Below are positions 17,756 to 26,955 of a stretch of 64,000 nucleotides of DNA, one piece after another. The DNA comes from Stutzerimonas stutzeri (lineage in GTDB: Bacteria; Pseudomonadota; Gammaproteobacteria; Pseudomonadales; Pseudomonadaceae). Under the pieces are notes generated by a model, which worked only from the letters and a program-made list of their open reading frames with translations, had not been told where the DNA came from and searched no databases. The stretch covers positions 127,744-191,743 of the forward strand of contig NZ_JYHV01000004.1 in the NCBI RefSeq assembly GCF_000952685.1. Direction: 5' to 3'. Both the position numbers and the translations under genes were made by a program. Within the stretch, counting starts at the first letter, position 1. Each line of letters begins with the position of its first letter.

Positions 17756-19243
17756 ATGGCACATGTAGCAGTTTGGCAAAGAACTTCGACGTTACGCGGC
17801 GCGCTGTTGTTGAAGGTAGTGGTGCCCCTGGTGGCGATCATGCTCGGCTTCAGCTATCTGCTGCTGTGGACGGTCGAGCGCAACAGCGAGCGGCGTTTGC
17901 AGGAAGAGGTCGAACTGGTGGCGCGGGCGGTTCGGCTGCCACTCAGCGACAGCCTGGAAAAGCAGCACGACCGCACCTCACAGCAGGTATTGGAGTCGGT
18001 GCTCGGCGTCGGCCGCGTCTACGGCGCCTATCTCTATGACGATCAGGGCGAGCTGGTGGCTTTTGCCGGGGCCATCGAACCGGATCAGGATCAGTCCTCC
18101 ATTCAGGAACTCACGGCCGACGGTAAGCGTCGCGGTGGTTATCAGCGCATCCGCGGGCGCGAGGTCTATTCCTATTTTCTCCCACTTGAACAAAGTGGCG
18201 GGCGCATCAACGGCCTGTTGCAGGTCACCCGGCGCTGGAACGATTTCGAGAGCGATACCCGGCGCTTGCGCATGATCGCGGGTATTTCCGCCGCGGTGCT
18301 GGCGCTGGCCGCGGTCTGCATCGTTCTGCTCGGCCATTGGTCGGCGATCGGGCGCCACTTGCAGCAACTGACGCAGAGCATGGCGAGGGTCGCCTCCGGT
18401 GATCGTCAGCATCGCGCGCCGCGCAGTGGCCCGCAGGAAATCGCCGTGCTCGGCCGCGCACTGAACCGCATGCTCGACAGTATTGCCGACGCGGAGCAGC
18501 GCATGGCCGAGCAGAAGGCGCGCGAGGCGGAACTCGAGAGTCGGTTGCGGCGCACTCAGCAACTGGCGGCGGTAGGCCGCTTGGCTGCAGGCGTGGCGCA
18601 TGAACTGGGCAGCCCGCTCAGCGTCATCGATGGCAAGGCCCAGCGCGTCTTGCGCAGTGAGACGCTGGAGGACGGCCAGCGCAAGGGGCTGCTGCAAATC
18701 CGCAGTCAGGTGCAGCGGTTGAGCGAGATCGTCCGTCAGTTGTTGGACTTTGGCCGCGCTGCCGGCCGCCCGCCACGGCGCATGCCCGCCGATGTGCTGG
18801 CGCATTCGGCGGCCGCCGCGGTGGCCGACGAGCTGGCCACGTTGAAGGTCGAGCTGCAGCTCCAGGCACCAGCGGCTGCCCTGTATTGCGAGGTGGACCC
18901 GCCACGTTTCGAGCAGGCGTTGACCAACCTGCTGCGCAACGCGGCCCAGGCCAGTCCGGGCGGACGGGTGGCGCTGCGCTGGTGGCAGGAAGCCGATTGC
19001 CTGATCTTTCAAGTCGAGGACGACGGGCCGGGTGTGGCCGAGCAACACCGCGCCGCGCTGTTCGAGCCGTTCTTCACCACCAAACCGGTGGGTAAGGGCA
19101 GTGGGCTCGGACTGGCCGTTGCGCATGGCGTAGTGGCCGAGTGCGGTGGCCGTCTCGAGCTGGTCGAGAGCCCGCTGGGTGGCGCGGCGTTTCGTATTTC
19201 CCTGGCGCTCGCCAATGAGGATGACACTCATGCAAATGGATGA
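17756..19243 (+). CDS. Sensor histidine kinase of an NtrC-type two-component system
   Basis: A 495-residue inner-membrane kinase. It has a membrane helix near residues 15-38, a periplasmic sensor of about 130 residues, a second helix near 172-195, a HAMP linker, a long coiled coil, the phospho-acceptor helix GRLAAGVAHELGSPLSVI (His near 281), then the ATPase core with NLLRNAAQAS, DDGPGV and GSGLGLAVAHGVV. The layout is that of kinases that pair with sigma-54 activators, and the next gene, overlapping by 14 bases, is one. The signal is unknown; no target operon with an evident sigma-54 promoter was found beside it. Confidence 0.93.
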   Translation: MAHVAVWQRTSTLRGALLLKVVVPLVAIMLGFSYLLLWTVERNSERRLQEEVELVARAVRLPLSDSLEKQHDRTSQQVLESVLGVGRVYGAYLYDDQGELVAFAGAIEPDQDQSSIQELTADGKRRGGYQRIRGREVYSYFLPLEQSGGRINGLLQVTRRWNDFESDTRRLRMIAGISAAVLALAAVCIVLLGHWSAIGRHLQQLTQSMARVASGDRQHRAPRSGPQEIAVLGRALNRMLDSIADAEQRMAEQKAREAELESRLRRTQQLAAVGRLAAGVAHELGSPLSVIDGKAQRVLRSETLEDGQRKGLLQIRSQVQRLSEIVRQLLDFGRAAGRPPRRMPADVLAHSAAAAVADELATLKVELQLQAPAAALYCEVDPPRFEQALTNLLRNAAQASPGGRVALRWWQEADCLIFQVEDDGPGVAEQHRAALFEPFFTTKPVGKGSGLGLAVAHGVVAECGGRLELVESPLGGAAFRISLALANEDDTHANG

Positions 19244-20630
19244 AATCGCCCCGCAGCGGGTGTTGGTCGTGGAGGACGACGACAGCCTGCGTCAGTTGCT
19301 GGTCGAAGAACTGGAGGATCGCTCACTGCAGGTGCGTGCCGTGGCGAGCGCAGAGGACGCCGTGCCGCTGCTCGACAGTTGGGAGCCGGAACTGCTGATA
19401 AGTGACCTGCGGTTGCCGGGCGCTGATGGTATGGCGCTATTGCGGCGGGTCAAGGCGATGCAGGCCGCGCCGGCGTTTGTGGTGATCACCGCGTTCGGCA
19501 GCATCCAGCAGGCGGTGGCGGCGTTGAAAGAGGGCGCCGATGAATTCCTCACCAAGCCGCTGGATCTCGAACACCTCGGGCTTGCCGTGTCGCGCGCGCT
19601 GGAGACGCGGCGGCTACGCGACGAGGTGCGGCGCTTTCAGCAACTGCTCAGCGATGACCGCTTCCACGGCATGCTTGGCCGCAGTCGGGTGATGCGGGAA
19701 CTGTTCGACCAGATCAGGCAGTTGGCGCGTGCCGCCGGGCCTGTGCTGGTGATTGGGGAAAGCGGCACCGGTAAGGAATTGGTCGCTCGCGCTGTGCATG
19801 CTGAGAGCGAACGGGCGCAACGACCCTTCCTGGCGATCAACTGTGCAGGCTTGCCGGCCGAGCTGCTGGAAAGCGAATTCTTCGGTCACGCGGCCGGTGC
19901 CTTCACCGGTGCCAGCCGCGCGCACAAAGGGCTGTTCCAGCAGGCCGACGGTGGCACGCTATTCCTCGACGAAATTGGCGAAATGCCGTTGCCGCTGCAG
20001 GCCAAACTGCTGCGCGTATTGCAGGAGGGCACCATTCGGCCAGTGGGCGGCGAGCGCGAACTGAGCGTCGATGTGCGCATCATCGCGGCCAGCAACCGGC
20101 CGCTGGAAACCGCTGCCGGCCGCGAGTCGTTTCGCGAAGACCTTTTTTTTCGCCTGGAAACCTTCATCCTCCAGGTGCCGCCGCTGCGCGATCGCGAGGA
20201 GGACCGCGAGTTGCTCGCCGCCGGCTTCGTCGCCCGCTTCGCTGCGCGCGACGGTCGGCCGGTGCGCGGTCTGTCGCGCACAGCCCTGGAACAGCTGAGG
20301 CGCTACCCCTTTCCCGGCAATGTGCGTGAGCTGCAGAACGCCATGGAGCGGGCGGTCACCTTCTGTCATGGCCGCAGCATCGAGCTGGAGCACCTACCAA
20401 CGCGCATCGCCAGCTACCAGGAGACCGCGCCCGAAGCCCGCTCGGATGAACTGCTCGGGCTGATGATCGACGGGCCCTTGCTGCCTACGCTGGACGAGCT
20501 GGAAATGCGCTACATCCGTCACGTGCTGGAGCGGGTCGAGGGCAACAAACGACGTGCCGCTGCATTGCTTGGGATCGGTCGGCGCACCCTGTATCGCCGG
20601 CTGGGCGAGAAGGAGCAGGACGAGGCGTAA
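19230..20630 (+). CDS. Sigma-54-dependent response regulator (NtrC family)
   Basis: A 466-residue activator with three domains: a receiver (phospho-acceptor Asp in LISDLRLPGADG near residue 57, Lys in FLTKPLD), an AAA+ domain with Walker A GESGTGKE, the sigma-54 contact loop GAFTGA and Walker B GGTLFLDEIGEM, and a C-terminal Fis-type helix-turn-helix (NKRRAAALLGIGRRTLYRRL). The intact GAFTGA loop means it should drive sigma-54 promoters. Start ATG 19230 has GAGG nine bases upstream; ATG 19215 and 19221 are in-frame alternatives. It overlaps its cognate kinase gene. Confidence 0.94.
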   Translation: MQMDEIAPQRVLVVEDDDSLRQLLVEELEDRSLQVRAVASAEDAVPLLDSWEPELLISDLRLPGADGMALLRRVKAMQAAPAFVVITAFGSIQQAVAALKEGADEFLTKPLDLEHLGLAVSRALETRRLRDEVRRFQQLLSDDRFHGMLGRSRVMRELFDQIRQLARAAGPVLVIGESGTGKELVARAVHAESERAQRPFLAINCAGLPAELLESEFFGHAAGAFTGASRAHKGLFQQADGGTLFLDEIGEMPLPLQAKLLRVLQEGTIRPVGGERELSVDVRIIAASNRPLETAAGRESFREDLFFRLETFILQVPPLRDREEDRELLAAGFVARFAARDGRPVRGLSRTALEQLRRYPFPGNVRELQNAMERAVTFCHGRSIELEHLPTRIASYQETAPEARSDELLGLMIDGPLLPTLDELEMRYIRHVLERVEGNKRRAAALLGIGRRTLYRRLGEKEQDEA

Positions 20631-20716
20631 GTCAGCCGTTAACTTCGCCCATGGTTCGCGGCTTCGAGCGGGGCTCGGCATCCTGATGCCGCACCCGATT
20701 AGCCCCCCTGCGCCTG

Positions 20717-23074
20717 TCAGCGCAGGGCGACCATCTGCGGTTCCAGCTGCAGTTCGGCCGAGCGATTGCGGATCGCCACCCATTCAAGCAATGCGGTTAC
20801 CGAGCGCGGCGGTGAAATCAGGTAACCCTGAAACAGATCGCAGCCGGCCTGCAACAATGCGGACTGCTTTTCCAGCGTATCCACGCCTTCGGCATTGACC
20901 CGTTTGCCCTGGGCCTGACAGAACGCGATGATCGCCTTCAGGCTCTCCTGCATTTCAGTACGGGTCAGACGTTCGACGATCGCCATGTCCAGCTTGATGG
21001 TATCGGCCGGGTATTCGAGCAATTGCTGGATCGACGTGTAACCGACACCGAAATCGTCGATGGCCACTCGGAAGCCGGCCATGCGGATCGCGTGCACCAC
21101 TTCCATGGTGTTACGGCTCAGCTCGGCGGCGTAGGTCTCGGTGAGTTCGATCTCGATGCGGTTCGGGCAGATGCGGTAATGCGCGGCGCGCTCGATCAGG
21201 TAGTTGCACAAACGGTCATCGGTCAGCTGCGCCGAGGACACGTTGATCGCCAGAATCACCCCCTCGCCAAACAGACGAACCAGTTCTGGGTAGCCCGCCA
21301 ACGCATTGTCGATCACCCAGCTGTCGATCTTCGGAAACAGCCCGGCGCGCTCGGCGATAGGAATGAACTCTCCCGGCGATACCGTGCCCAGCAACGGCGA
21401 ATGCCAGCGCAGCAGCACTTCGCAGCTGGCCACGGCCCCTTGGCGATCCACCGCAGGCATGTAAACCAGGCGGAACTGCTCGTCGCCATCGAGCAGGCGC
21501 AACTGTTCCTCCACCAGGCGGATGCGCTGGTTGCGTTGCTCGAGCTCCGCCGAAAAGGCCACCGCGACGTTCTTGCTCTCGGCCTTGGCCTGATACATCG
21601 CGGTGTCGGCACGGGTCAGCAATTGGGTGATCGTGTTGGCATCGGTGGGATAGCGGGCAGTGCCGATACTGACGCTCACCGGATAGATGCGATCGTCCAA
21701 GTGAAAGCCGCCTCGGCACAGGCCCAGCAACGCGTCGGTGAGTGCCGGCAAGGTATCGTTGCCGGCATCGGCCATCAGCAGTACGGCGAATTCGTCGCCG
21801 GAAAGGCGGGCGAACGCGGCCTCGGTGTCCGGGTGGGTCTGGTGGTGATGTTCGAGCACGCCCTGCACGCGTTTGGCGAAGATTTGCAGCAGCGCATCGC
21901 CTGCATCGTGGCCGTGCTGGTCGTTGACCTGCTTGAAATCGTCCAGATCGAGAAACAGCAGTGCCAGCTGTCGACCGCTTTGTGCGCACTGATCGTACAT
22001 GGCGGTGGCCAGTACGCCGAAGTGGGCACGGTTGCTGATGTGGGTCAGGCTGTCGGTCCAGGAAATCTCCTGGATACGCTGCAGCGCGGCGGTGTTGCGC
22101 TCGTGGAGGGTCTTCATGTTCAGTGTCAGGCGACCGATCTCACCGCCGTCGCTGGGCTCGTCCAGGGCGTCGCGCTTGCACAGCAGCAGGTCGGTGAGCT
22201 GGCTGTCGAGGTGGCTGATGGGGTCGGTGATGTAGCGGCGGATCAGCAACAACAAGAGCCCGATGGATATCAGGCAGATGAGCGAGCCGCCGACCAGAAA
22301 GGCCAGGCTCAGCGTTTGCAGACGTGCGGCAATGTAATCGGCCGGCGGCGTCAGCCGTGCATGCAGCGAACGTGACAGCTCGATATCGGCTGACAGACCC
22401 GGCGGGGCCGACGGCAATTTGGAGGCGATCTCGATTTGCGCGCCGTATTCCTTTTCCAGGCGCTGCTTCAGCGCGACGAAGCGGTCCGGTCGCACGGCCA
22501 GTTGCACGGCAAAGGCCTCCGTGCGCTGGCTTGGTAATGGCCGGCTGTTGGACGCCGACAGCAGAAAGTCGGTGTCCAGCAGTAGCGGTCCGCCATCGGC
22601 GCCGTCCAGGTAGCTCATAGTGCCCGTGTCGGCAGCCTGCCTGGCCTCGCGAACGAGCTGTTGCTGCCTGGCGCTCATGGTGGCGAATGGCGACAGGCTG
22701 CTTTCGAAGTAATACGCCGCCTCACCGTCGGGCTGGACGATGGCGAACGAGACGAAGGACAGCCGGCTTGTGGACAATGAGCGGATGCTTTGTTGAATAC
22801 GCAAGCCCAGCGTCTCGTTGCGGTAGCCGGTATTGGTCTCGCGCAGAAACAACAATAGCGCCTCGCTCTCCATGATCGAGTTGAGCACGCTGCGGTTGAA
22901 CGCCTCGTAGTCCAGGTACGCGGACTTCAGCATGGACAACTGTTGTGCCAGACGCGCCTCTTCGAGGCCGAACAGGGAAGCCCGCTGGGTCAGGTAGGCA
23001 GTGGTCGCGGCCAGCAGCTGAATGATCAGGATGACCGGAAAGATCACCAGCAGCGCGCGCTTACCGAGCGTCAT
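20717..23074 (-). CDS. MbaA-like GGDEF-EAL membrane protein (c-di-GMP phosphodiesterase/cyclase)
   Basis: A 785-residue inner-membrane protein: helix near 8-27, a periplasmic sensor of about 225 residues, a second helix near 255-275, HAMP, GGDEF domain (DSLTHISNRAHF, active site SGDEF near 427) and EAL domain. The EAL signature is EVLLRW and the other phosphodiesterase residues are kept (NVSSAQL, ELTETYA, DDFGVGYTS, K in IKLD, EGVDT). Cleavage of c-di-GMP therefore looks possible, while cyclase activity is uncertain. SGDEF and EVL variants together with an upstream polyamine-binding-protein gene are the hallmarks of Vibrio MbaA, which answers to norspermidine and spermidine through NspS. The gene overlaps the binding-protein gene by 14 bases. 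Confidence 0.88.
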   Translation of the reverse strand: MTLGKRALLVIFPVILIIQLLAATTAYLTQRASLFGLEEARLAQQLSMLKSAYLDYEAFNRSVLNSIMESEALLLFLRETNTGYRNETLGLRIQQSIRSLSTSRLSFVSFAIVQPDGEAAYYFESSLSPFATMSARQQQLVREARQAADTGTMSYLDGADGGPLLLDTDFLLSASNSRPLPSQRTEAFAVQLAVRPDRFVALKQRLEKEYGAQIEIASKLPSAPPGLSADIELSRSLHARLTPPADYIAARLQTLSLAFLVGGSLICLISIGLLLLLIRRYITDPISHLDSQLTDLLLCKRDALDEPSDGGEIGRLTLNMKTLHERNTAALQRIQEISWTDSLTHISNRAHFGVLATAMYDQCAQSGRQLALLFLDLDDFKQVNDQHGHDAGDALLQIFAKRVQGVLEHHHQTHPDTEAAFARLSGDEFAVLLMADAGNDTLPALTDALLGLCRGGFHLDDRIYPVSVSIGTARYPTDANTITQLLTRADTAMYQAKAESKNVAVAFSAELEQRNQRIRLVEEQLRLLDGDEQFRLVYMPAVDRQGAVASCEVLLRWHSPLLGTVSPGEFIPIAERAGLFPKIDSWVIDNALAGYPELVRLFGEGVILAINVSSAQLTDDRLCNYLIERAAHYRICPNRIEIELTETYAAELSRNTMEVVHAIRMAGFRVAIDDFGVGYTSIQQLLEYPADTIKLDMAIVERLTRTEMQESLKAIIAFCQAQGKRVNAEGVDTLEKQSALLQAGCDLFQGYLISPPRSVTALLEWVAIRNRSAELQLEPQMVALR

Positions 23075-24149
23075 GGGCGTTTATCAGTGCGCTGATGATG
23101 CGCCGCCGCGTCTGCGTGGCTTGCGGTGGGCGCGTCTCGAACGTCTGGCTGCGCTCCAGTACGTCCTCTGGCGGATAGATGGTCACATCCTGGCGGATCG
23201 CGTCCGGCAACAGGGCTCGGGCCGCGGCGTTGGGAGTCGCGACGCCCAGTTCGGTGGCGTTCAATGCGGCGATCTCGGGATCGCTGATGAAGTTCAGGAA
23301 GCGGTAGGCCAGGTCCTTGTTCGGCGTGCTTGCCGGAATCGACAGGCAATCGACCCACAGCAACGTGCCTTCTTGGGGCACTACATAGCGCCAGGGCTCC
23401 CCTTCGATGCCCTCGGTCTGGTTGAGTACCTGCTGATCGCCGCTGTAGGCCAGCGCCATGTCGGCCTGGTCGAGGTAGCGCCGCCGCCCCAGCGAGGTGA
23501 TTGCGTATTCGTAGGTCAACACAGCGCTGGCCTGCGCCCGGAGCAGCTCGAACGCCGCCTTGAGTTCGTCATTATTCGAGGTGTTGATTGAGCGCCGTTG
23601 GAAGAGTAACGGTGCGGCGAGAATATCCTCGTGATCTTCCATCATGATGATGTGCGGCTTCTCGCGTTCGGTCGGCTGCAACAGTTCAGCCCAGGATTGC
23701 GGCGCCTCGGCGAGGCGATCCGCGCGATAGGCGATGCCCAGGGTGCCCCACAGGTAGGGCATGCTGTAACGCCCGCAGCTGTTACGCCAGCGCTGCGAGA
23801 CGTTGCTCAGATTGGGTAGTGGCGTGTCGCTGATGGGCTCGAGCAGCCCGCGTTGGCCGAATCGATCGGAGCTGATCAGCTCGGTCAAGGCAATGTCGAT
23901 CTGATGGTCCGGTTTGGCAAGGATCTCGTCGCGCTTGTCCCCGCTGTCGAAATAGATCTGCTGGATGCCCACGCCGGTTTCATCCTGCCAGCGCTGTATT
24001 ACTGCTTCGCTCAGGTATTCCTCCCAGTTGAGCAGCGTCAGGGTCTGCGCCGCGCGAACGCCGGTCGATGGAAACATCAGGCCGAGGGCGACCAGCGCCG
24101 CGACGCCGAGGCGTCGGCTGTAAGAAGAGCCCAGGTTCTTGTTGTTCAT
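23061..24149 (-). CDS. NspS/PotD-like periplasmic polyamine-binding protein
   Basis: A 362-residue secreted protein of the spermidine/putrescine-binding family. A signal peptide ending GVRAA precedes TLTLLNWEEYLSEAVI, the classic PotD opening, then YFDSGDKRDEIL, GRYSMPYLWGTLGIAYR and ALAYSGDQQVL. No PotABC transporter genes accompany it; it is translationally coupled to the GGDEF-EAL protein, so it should act as a sensor subunit as NspS does for MbaA. ATG 24149 is preferred because GGAG sits 6 bases before it; ATG 24161 is also in frame. Ligand identity is inferred from family membership. Confidence 0.87.
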   Translation of the reverse strand: MNNKNLGSSYSRRLGVAALVALGLMFPSTGVRAAQTLTLLNWEEYLSEAVIQRWQDETGVGIQQIYFDSGDKRDEILAKPDHQIDIALTELISSDRFGQRGLLEPISDTPLPNLSNVSQRWRNSCGRYSMPYLWGTLGIAYRADRLAEAPQSWAELLQPTEREKPHIIMMEDHEDILAAPLLFQRRSINTSNNDELKAAFELLRAQASAVLTYEYAITSLGRRRYLDQADMALAYSGDQQVLNQTEGIEGEPWRYVVPQEGTLLWVDCLSIPASTPNKDLAYRFLNFISDPEIAALNATELGVATPNAAARALLPDAIRQDVTIYPPEDVLERSQTFETRPPQATQTRRRIISALINAHDAR

Positions 24150-24358
24150 CCATTGCTCCATTCGCTATGGCACTGCCCGACCTCGCCCTTGGTTTCCCGG
24201 CGGGGCGTGGCGGTGCTCGCCTGCTTTCAAACACCTGCGTATCGGCTCGAGAAGTACCGAGGGCTGAGCACGCGGGCATCAATCGGCTATCGGCTCACCT
24301 AGATGGCACTTTAATGGCGTCAGACGAATGGCGACAATATCTTTGTGGGCTGTTCCGA

Positions 24359-24934
24359 TCAGCGGACAGGAGCCGCTTGTTTGCCGTGGCGAACGCGCGG
24401 GCGAGGCGGTGTCTGTAGCCAGGCGGTCAGCAGGCGGGTGGAGAGTGGGATGAATAGATAAGTCATCAGCGGCGTCAGCGCCAGCGTGGAAACCAGGATG
24501 CGCATTACCAGGCTGAGCTCGCTGAGTGCGCCGCCAAACAACAGGTTGAACAGCAGCGACACGGGAAAGAACGCCAACCAGATCGCCACGCTCTGCTTCC
24601 AACGAGGCGGTGTTGGGCTGTCGACGCCGCCGAACCAGGCGTCGATGCCGCGAGCGCGTTGCTCGTGGGGCTGGCCGAACAATTCGCCACCACGCTGCAA
24701 CCAGGCCCGGCGTGAAGCGGAGTGCTCCCAGGTGTCGAGGGTTTGTTCGTCGGCGAAGCGGAAGACGATCTGGAATTCGTCGTCTCCGGGCGGCGGGGCC
24801 AGCACGCCGGAGCCGAGGTAGCCGGGAAAATCCGCAGCCAGCTGTTCGCCTTCGTGCAGCCAGGCGAGTAGATCTTGGTAGCGGCCATCACGCACACGGC
24901 GGGCCACCATCAGGGTGACGGGTTCGGTAGACAT
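24359..24934 (-). CDS. Antibiotic-biosynthesis-monooxygenase-fold protein with membrane anchor
   Basis: A 191-residue protein with an N-terminal ABM-type dimeric barrel (VTLMVARRVRDGRYQDL through FRFADEQTLDTWEHS, residues 5-95) followed by two or more membrane helices (AIWLAFFPVSLLFNLLFG and LVSTLALTPLMTYLFIPL). The tail is basic and proline-rich. Homologues with this soluble-plus-membrane layout are annotated as antibiotic biosynthesis monooxygenases in many proteobacteria, but no substrate is established and the name should not be read as antibiotic synthesis. It stands alone. Confidence 0.85.
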   Translation of the reverse strand: MSTEPVTLMVARRVRDGRYQDLLAWLHEGEQLAADFPGYLGSGVLAPPPGDDEFQIVFRFADEQTLDTWEHSASRRAWLQRGGELFGQPHEQRARGIDAWFGGVDSPTPPRWKQSVAIWLAFFPVSLLFNLLFGGALSELSLVMRILVSTLALTPLMTYLFIPLSTRLLTAWLQTPPRPRVRHGKQAAPVR

Positions 24935-25404
24935 CGTGTATCTCCAGCATCGGACCGGCTACCCGGATAGGGTTTTCGGCAAACGCAGCGCCGGGGTGAT
25001 GGGCTGCGTTATGGCTCAGGCAAGGATCATGCCCTGGTCTTCAGCACGCGCCAGACCTTGTGAGGTCGGCGCATCCGAAGGCGACGGCGCACTATACGGA
25101 GAATTTTTGCACTTGGAAGGGGCGTTCACGCCGGGAATGGGGCGGCGGCACCCGGCGTCCCGGGCCAGTACCGATTCCGCTACGCGTTTCGGCGAGATGT
25201 TCGCCGGTAAACCAGGACCGCCCCGCCTCCGTGTGCTGCTGGATACATCGCGGAACCGCAACGTCGGATGCACACTTTGTGAACGACGCGCTTGAAACGA
25301 CGCCTGCGCTCAGTCCTACTAGAAGCCATGGCGCGTGCCTGTCCGGTGACGCCAACCGACGCCCTGCAATGGGCGGAAACTTCCAACCAAGGATGGTGGA
25401 AACA
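24935..25404. other. Intergenic region with no supported gene
   Basis: About 470 bases between the divergent ABM-type gene and the DUF2235 effector gene. Several open frames cross it on both strands, but none has a ribosome site, recognisable composition or family pattern. The DUF2235 reading frame happens to stay open back to 25060, which is probably chance. It should hold the promoters of both flanking genes; no convincing -35/-10 pair or hairpin was seen. Confidence 0.5.
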
Positions 25405-26955
25405 ATGAGTGGTTACGTACCCAATATCCCGAGGGCCAAGCGCGACGCCGAGCTGAAGGAGGTCCAGCCCACCGAAATTCATGCCGAGCGCTGGGCCGAG
25501 TACGAGCTCCACAGCAGCCAACCGGCCAAATCACCCGAGAAGATCAAGCTGGCCTTGCGTATCGGCGTGTTCTTCGACGGCACCCTCAACAACGCCACCA
25601 ACGCCGCGCTCGGTCTGGCATGTGGCGCCCATCACCCGATAGCGGCCGAAGATCTGAATTCCACCTGCAAGCCATATATGGCCGAGCCGGACAGCAGTTA
25701 CGGAAATGATGTGACTAATGTGCGGAAGCTGATGAGCCTCCATATCGACCGGACCGATGCGGAAGATGGCGGCCCGCAGCGGCACATAGCCCTAAGGATC
25801 TATATCGAAGGAATCGGTACGGACAGCGGCGAGGAAGACAGCGCATTGGGCTATGCCATGGGGCGAGGCGCTACCGGCGTTCGCAGCTGCGTCCAGCGGG
25901 CATTCACCATGATCGGTGCCGCTATCGGTCGCGCCAAGGAGGGGAATCCCGACGGCGAAATTACTTCTCTGACCTTTGATACCTTTGGTTTCAGTCGCGG
26001 TGCTGCAGCGGCGAGGCATTTCGCCAATGAAGTCGTCAAAGGCAAACAAGGCCCTCTCGGTTCGGTATTGCAAGGCAACGCGCGCGCCTTCAGTAAAAGT
26101 TTCGTCGACCGCTACGGACGTGACATCAACGTCGGTTTTATCGGCCTGTTCGATACGGTAGCTTCGGTTGGCGGCTTAGCGAATCTGGGTAACGTCAGAA
26201 GCGCCACCACGCCATGGCTGAACCTGCATCTACCGCGCAAATACTTCGCGAATGTGGTCCAGCTGGTGGCGCGTGACGAGATACGCGCCAACTTTCCACT
26301 GAGCGAGGTCAGCCCGGACCACCCTGAGATCGTTCTGCCGGGCGTGCACTCAGACATCGGCGGAGGCTATCTGGACGATGCCGAAGAGCGAGTGCTGGTC
26401 AGCCCGATGCAGGCGCTGGTGGTGGGTCAGCGCGTCGATGTAACGACAACGTCCATCTACCAGGACGCGGTCGAGGCCAGGCAGCGGATGCTTGCCGAGG
26501 GTTGGCCGTCTGCCATGCTGGAGATCATCACCCCGGAGGCACTACTACTGCCGGTCGATCCGCAAGATCGGTTGGCGCCTCGGCAAAAGCGGGTATATGT
26601 CGGTCTGCAACTCAAGCGCAGGGTGAGTAATGCGCTATCGCGCGTCTATCTCCGAGTCATGCACGAGTTGGCAAGAAAGAATGGCGTTAGGTTTGATGAT
26701 ATTCCCGATGAGCCGCAATATCTCATTCCCGATGAGTTGTCAGCGATGTCCGACCGGTTTATTCGGGGCGACTACGCTCTGGCTGATGAGGAAGAACGCA
26801 TTCTTAAATATCGTTATATACATGTTTCGGCACATTGGAATAATCCGTTCGGAAAGAAAGATTCTAGCGGGCTTAACTTGATCTACTTCAATGCGCCTAA
26901 TTCCAGTGGGGTGCGTCAATTTCATCCTCACGTAGCTGAATGGACTTTACTGTGA
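25405..26955 (+). CDS. DUF2235 phospholipase, Tle-like type VI effector candidate
   Basis: A 516-residue protein with the DUF2235 alpha/beta-hydrolase pattern. RIGVFFDGTLNN opens the fold, the nucleophile elbow TFGFSRGAAAARHF has Ser at about residue 197 in GxSxG, then GLFDTVASVGG carries a likely catalytic Asp and VHSDIGGGY a likely His. Relatives include the type VI secretion lipase effectors of the Tle group, which attack membrane phospholipids of rival cells. There is no signal peptide, as expected for a type VI cargo. ATG 25405 begins MSGYVPNIPRAKRDAELK. The following DUF2931 lipoprotein overlaps by 16 bases. No VgrG, PAAR or other type VI gene is in the window, and GC content falls toward the 3-prime end, which hints at transfer. 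Confidence 0.85.
   Translation: MSGYVPNIPRAKRDAELKEVQPTEIHAERWAEYELHSSQPAKSPEKIKLALRIGVFFDGTLNNATNAALGLACGAHHPIAAEDLNSTCKPYMAEPDSSYGNDVTNVRKLMSLHIDRTDAEDGGPQRHIALRIYIEGIGTDSGEEDSALGYAMGRGATGVRSCVQRAFTMIGAAIGRAKEGNPDGEITSLTFDTFGFSRGAAAARHFANEVVKGKQGPLGSVLQGNARAFSKSFVDRYGRDINVGFIGLFDTVASVGGLANLGNVRSATTPWLNLHLPRKYFANVVQLVARDEIRANFPLSEVSPDHPEIVLPGVHSDIGGGYLDDAEERVLVSPMQALVVGQRVDVTTTSIYQDAVEARQRMLAEGWPSAMLEIITPEALLLPVDPQDRLAPRQKRVYVGLQLKRRVSNALSRVYLRVMHELARKNGVRFDDIPDEPQYLIPDELSAMSDRFIRGDYALADEEERILKYRYIHVSAHWNNPFGKKDSSGLNLIYFNAPNSSGVRQFHPHVAEWTLL

Noticed and set aside
20706..20727. Hairpin at the end of the GGDEF-EAL gene as a terminator
   Set aside because: The stem (CCCTGCGC/GCGCAGGG) is good but overlaps the stop codon and has no T run on either strand.
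21023..22375. 450-residue open frame opposite the GGDEF-EAL gene
   Set aside because: Shadow frame without domain pattern; the coding strand shows all GGDEF and EAL motifs.
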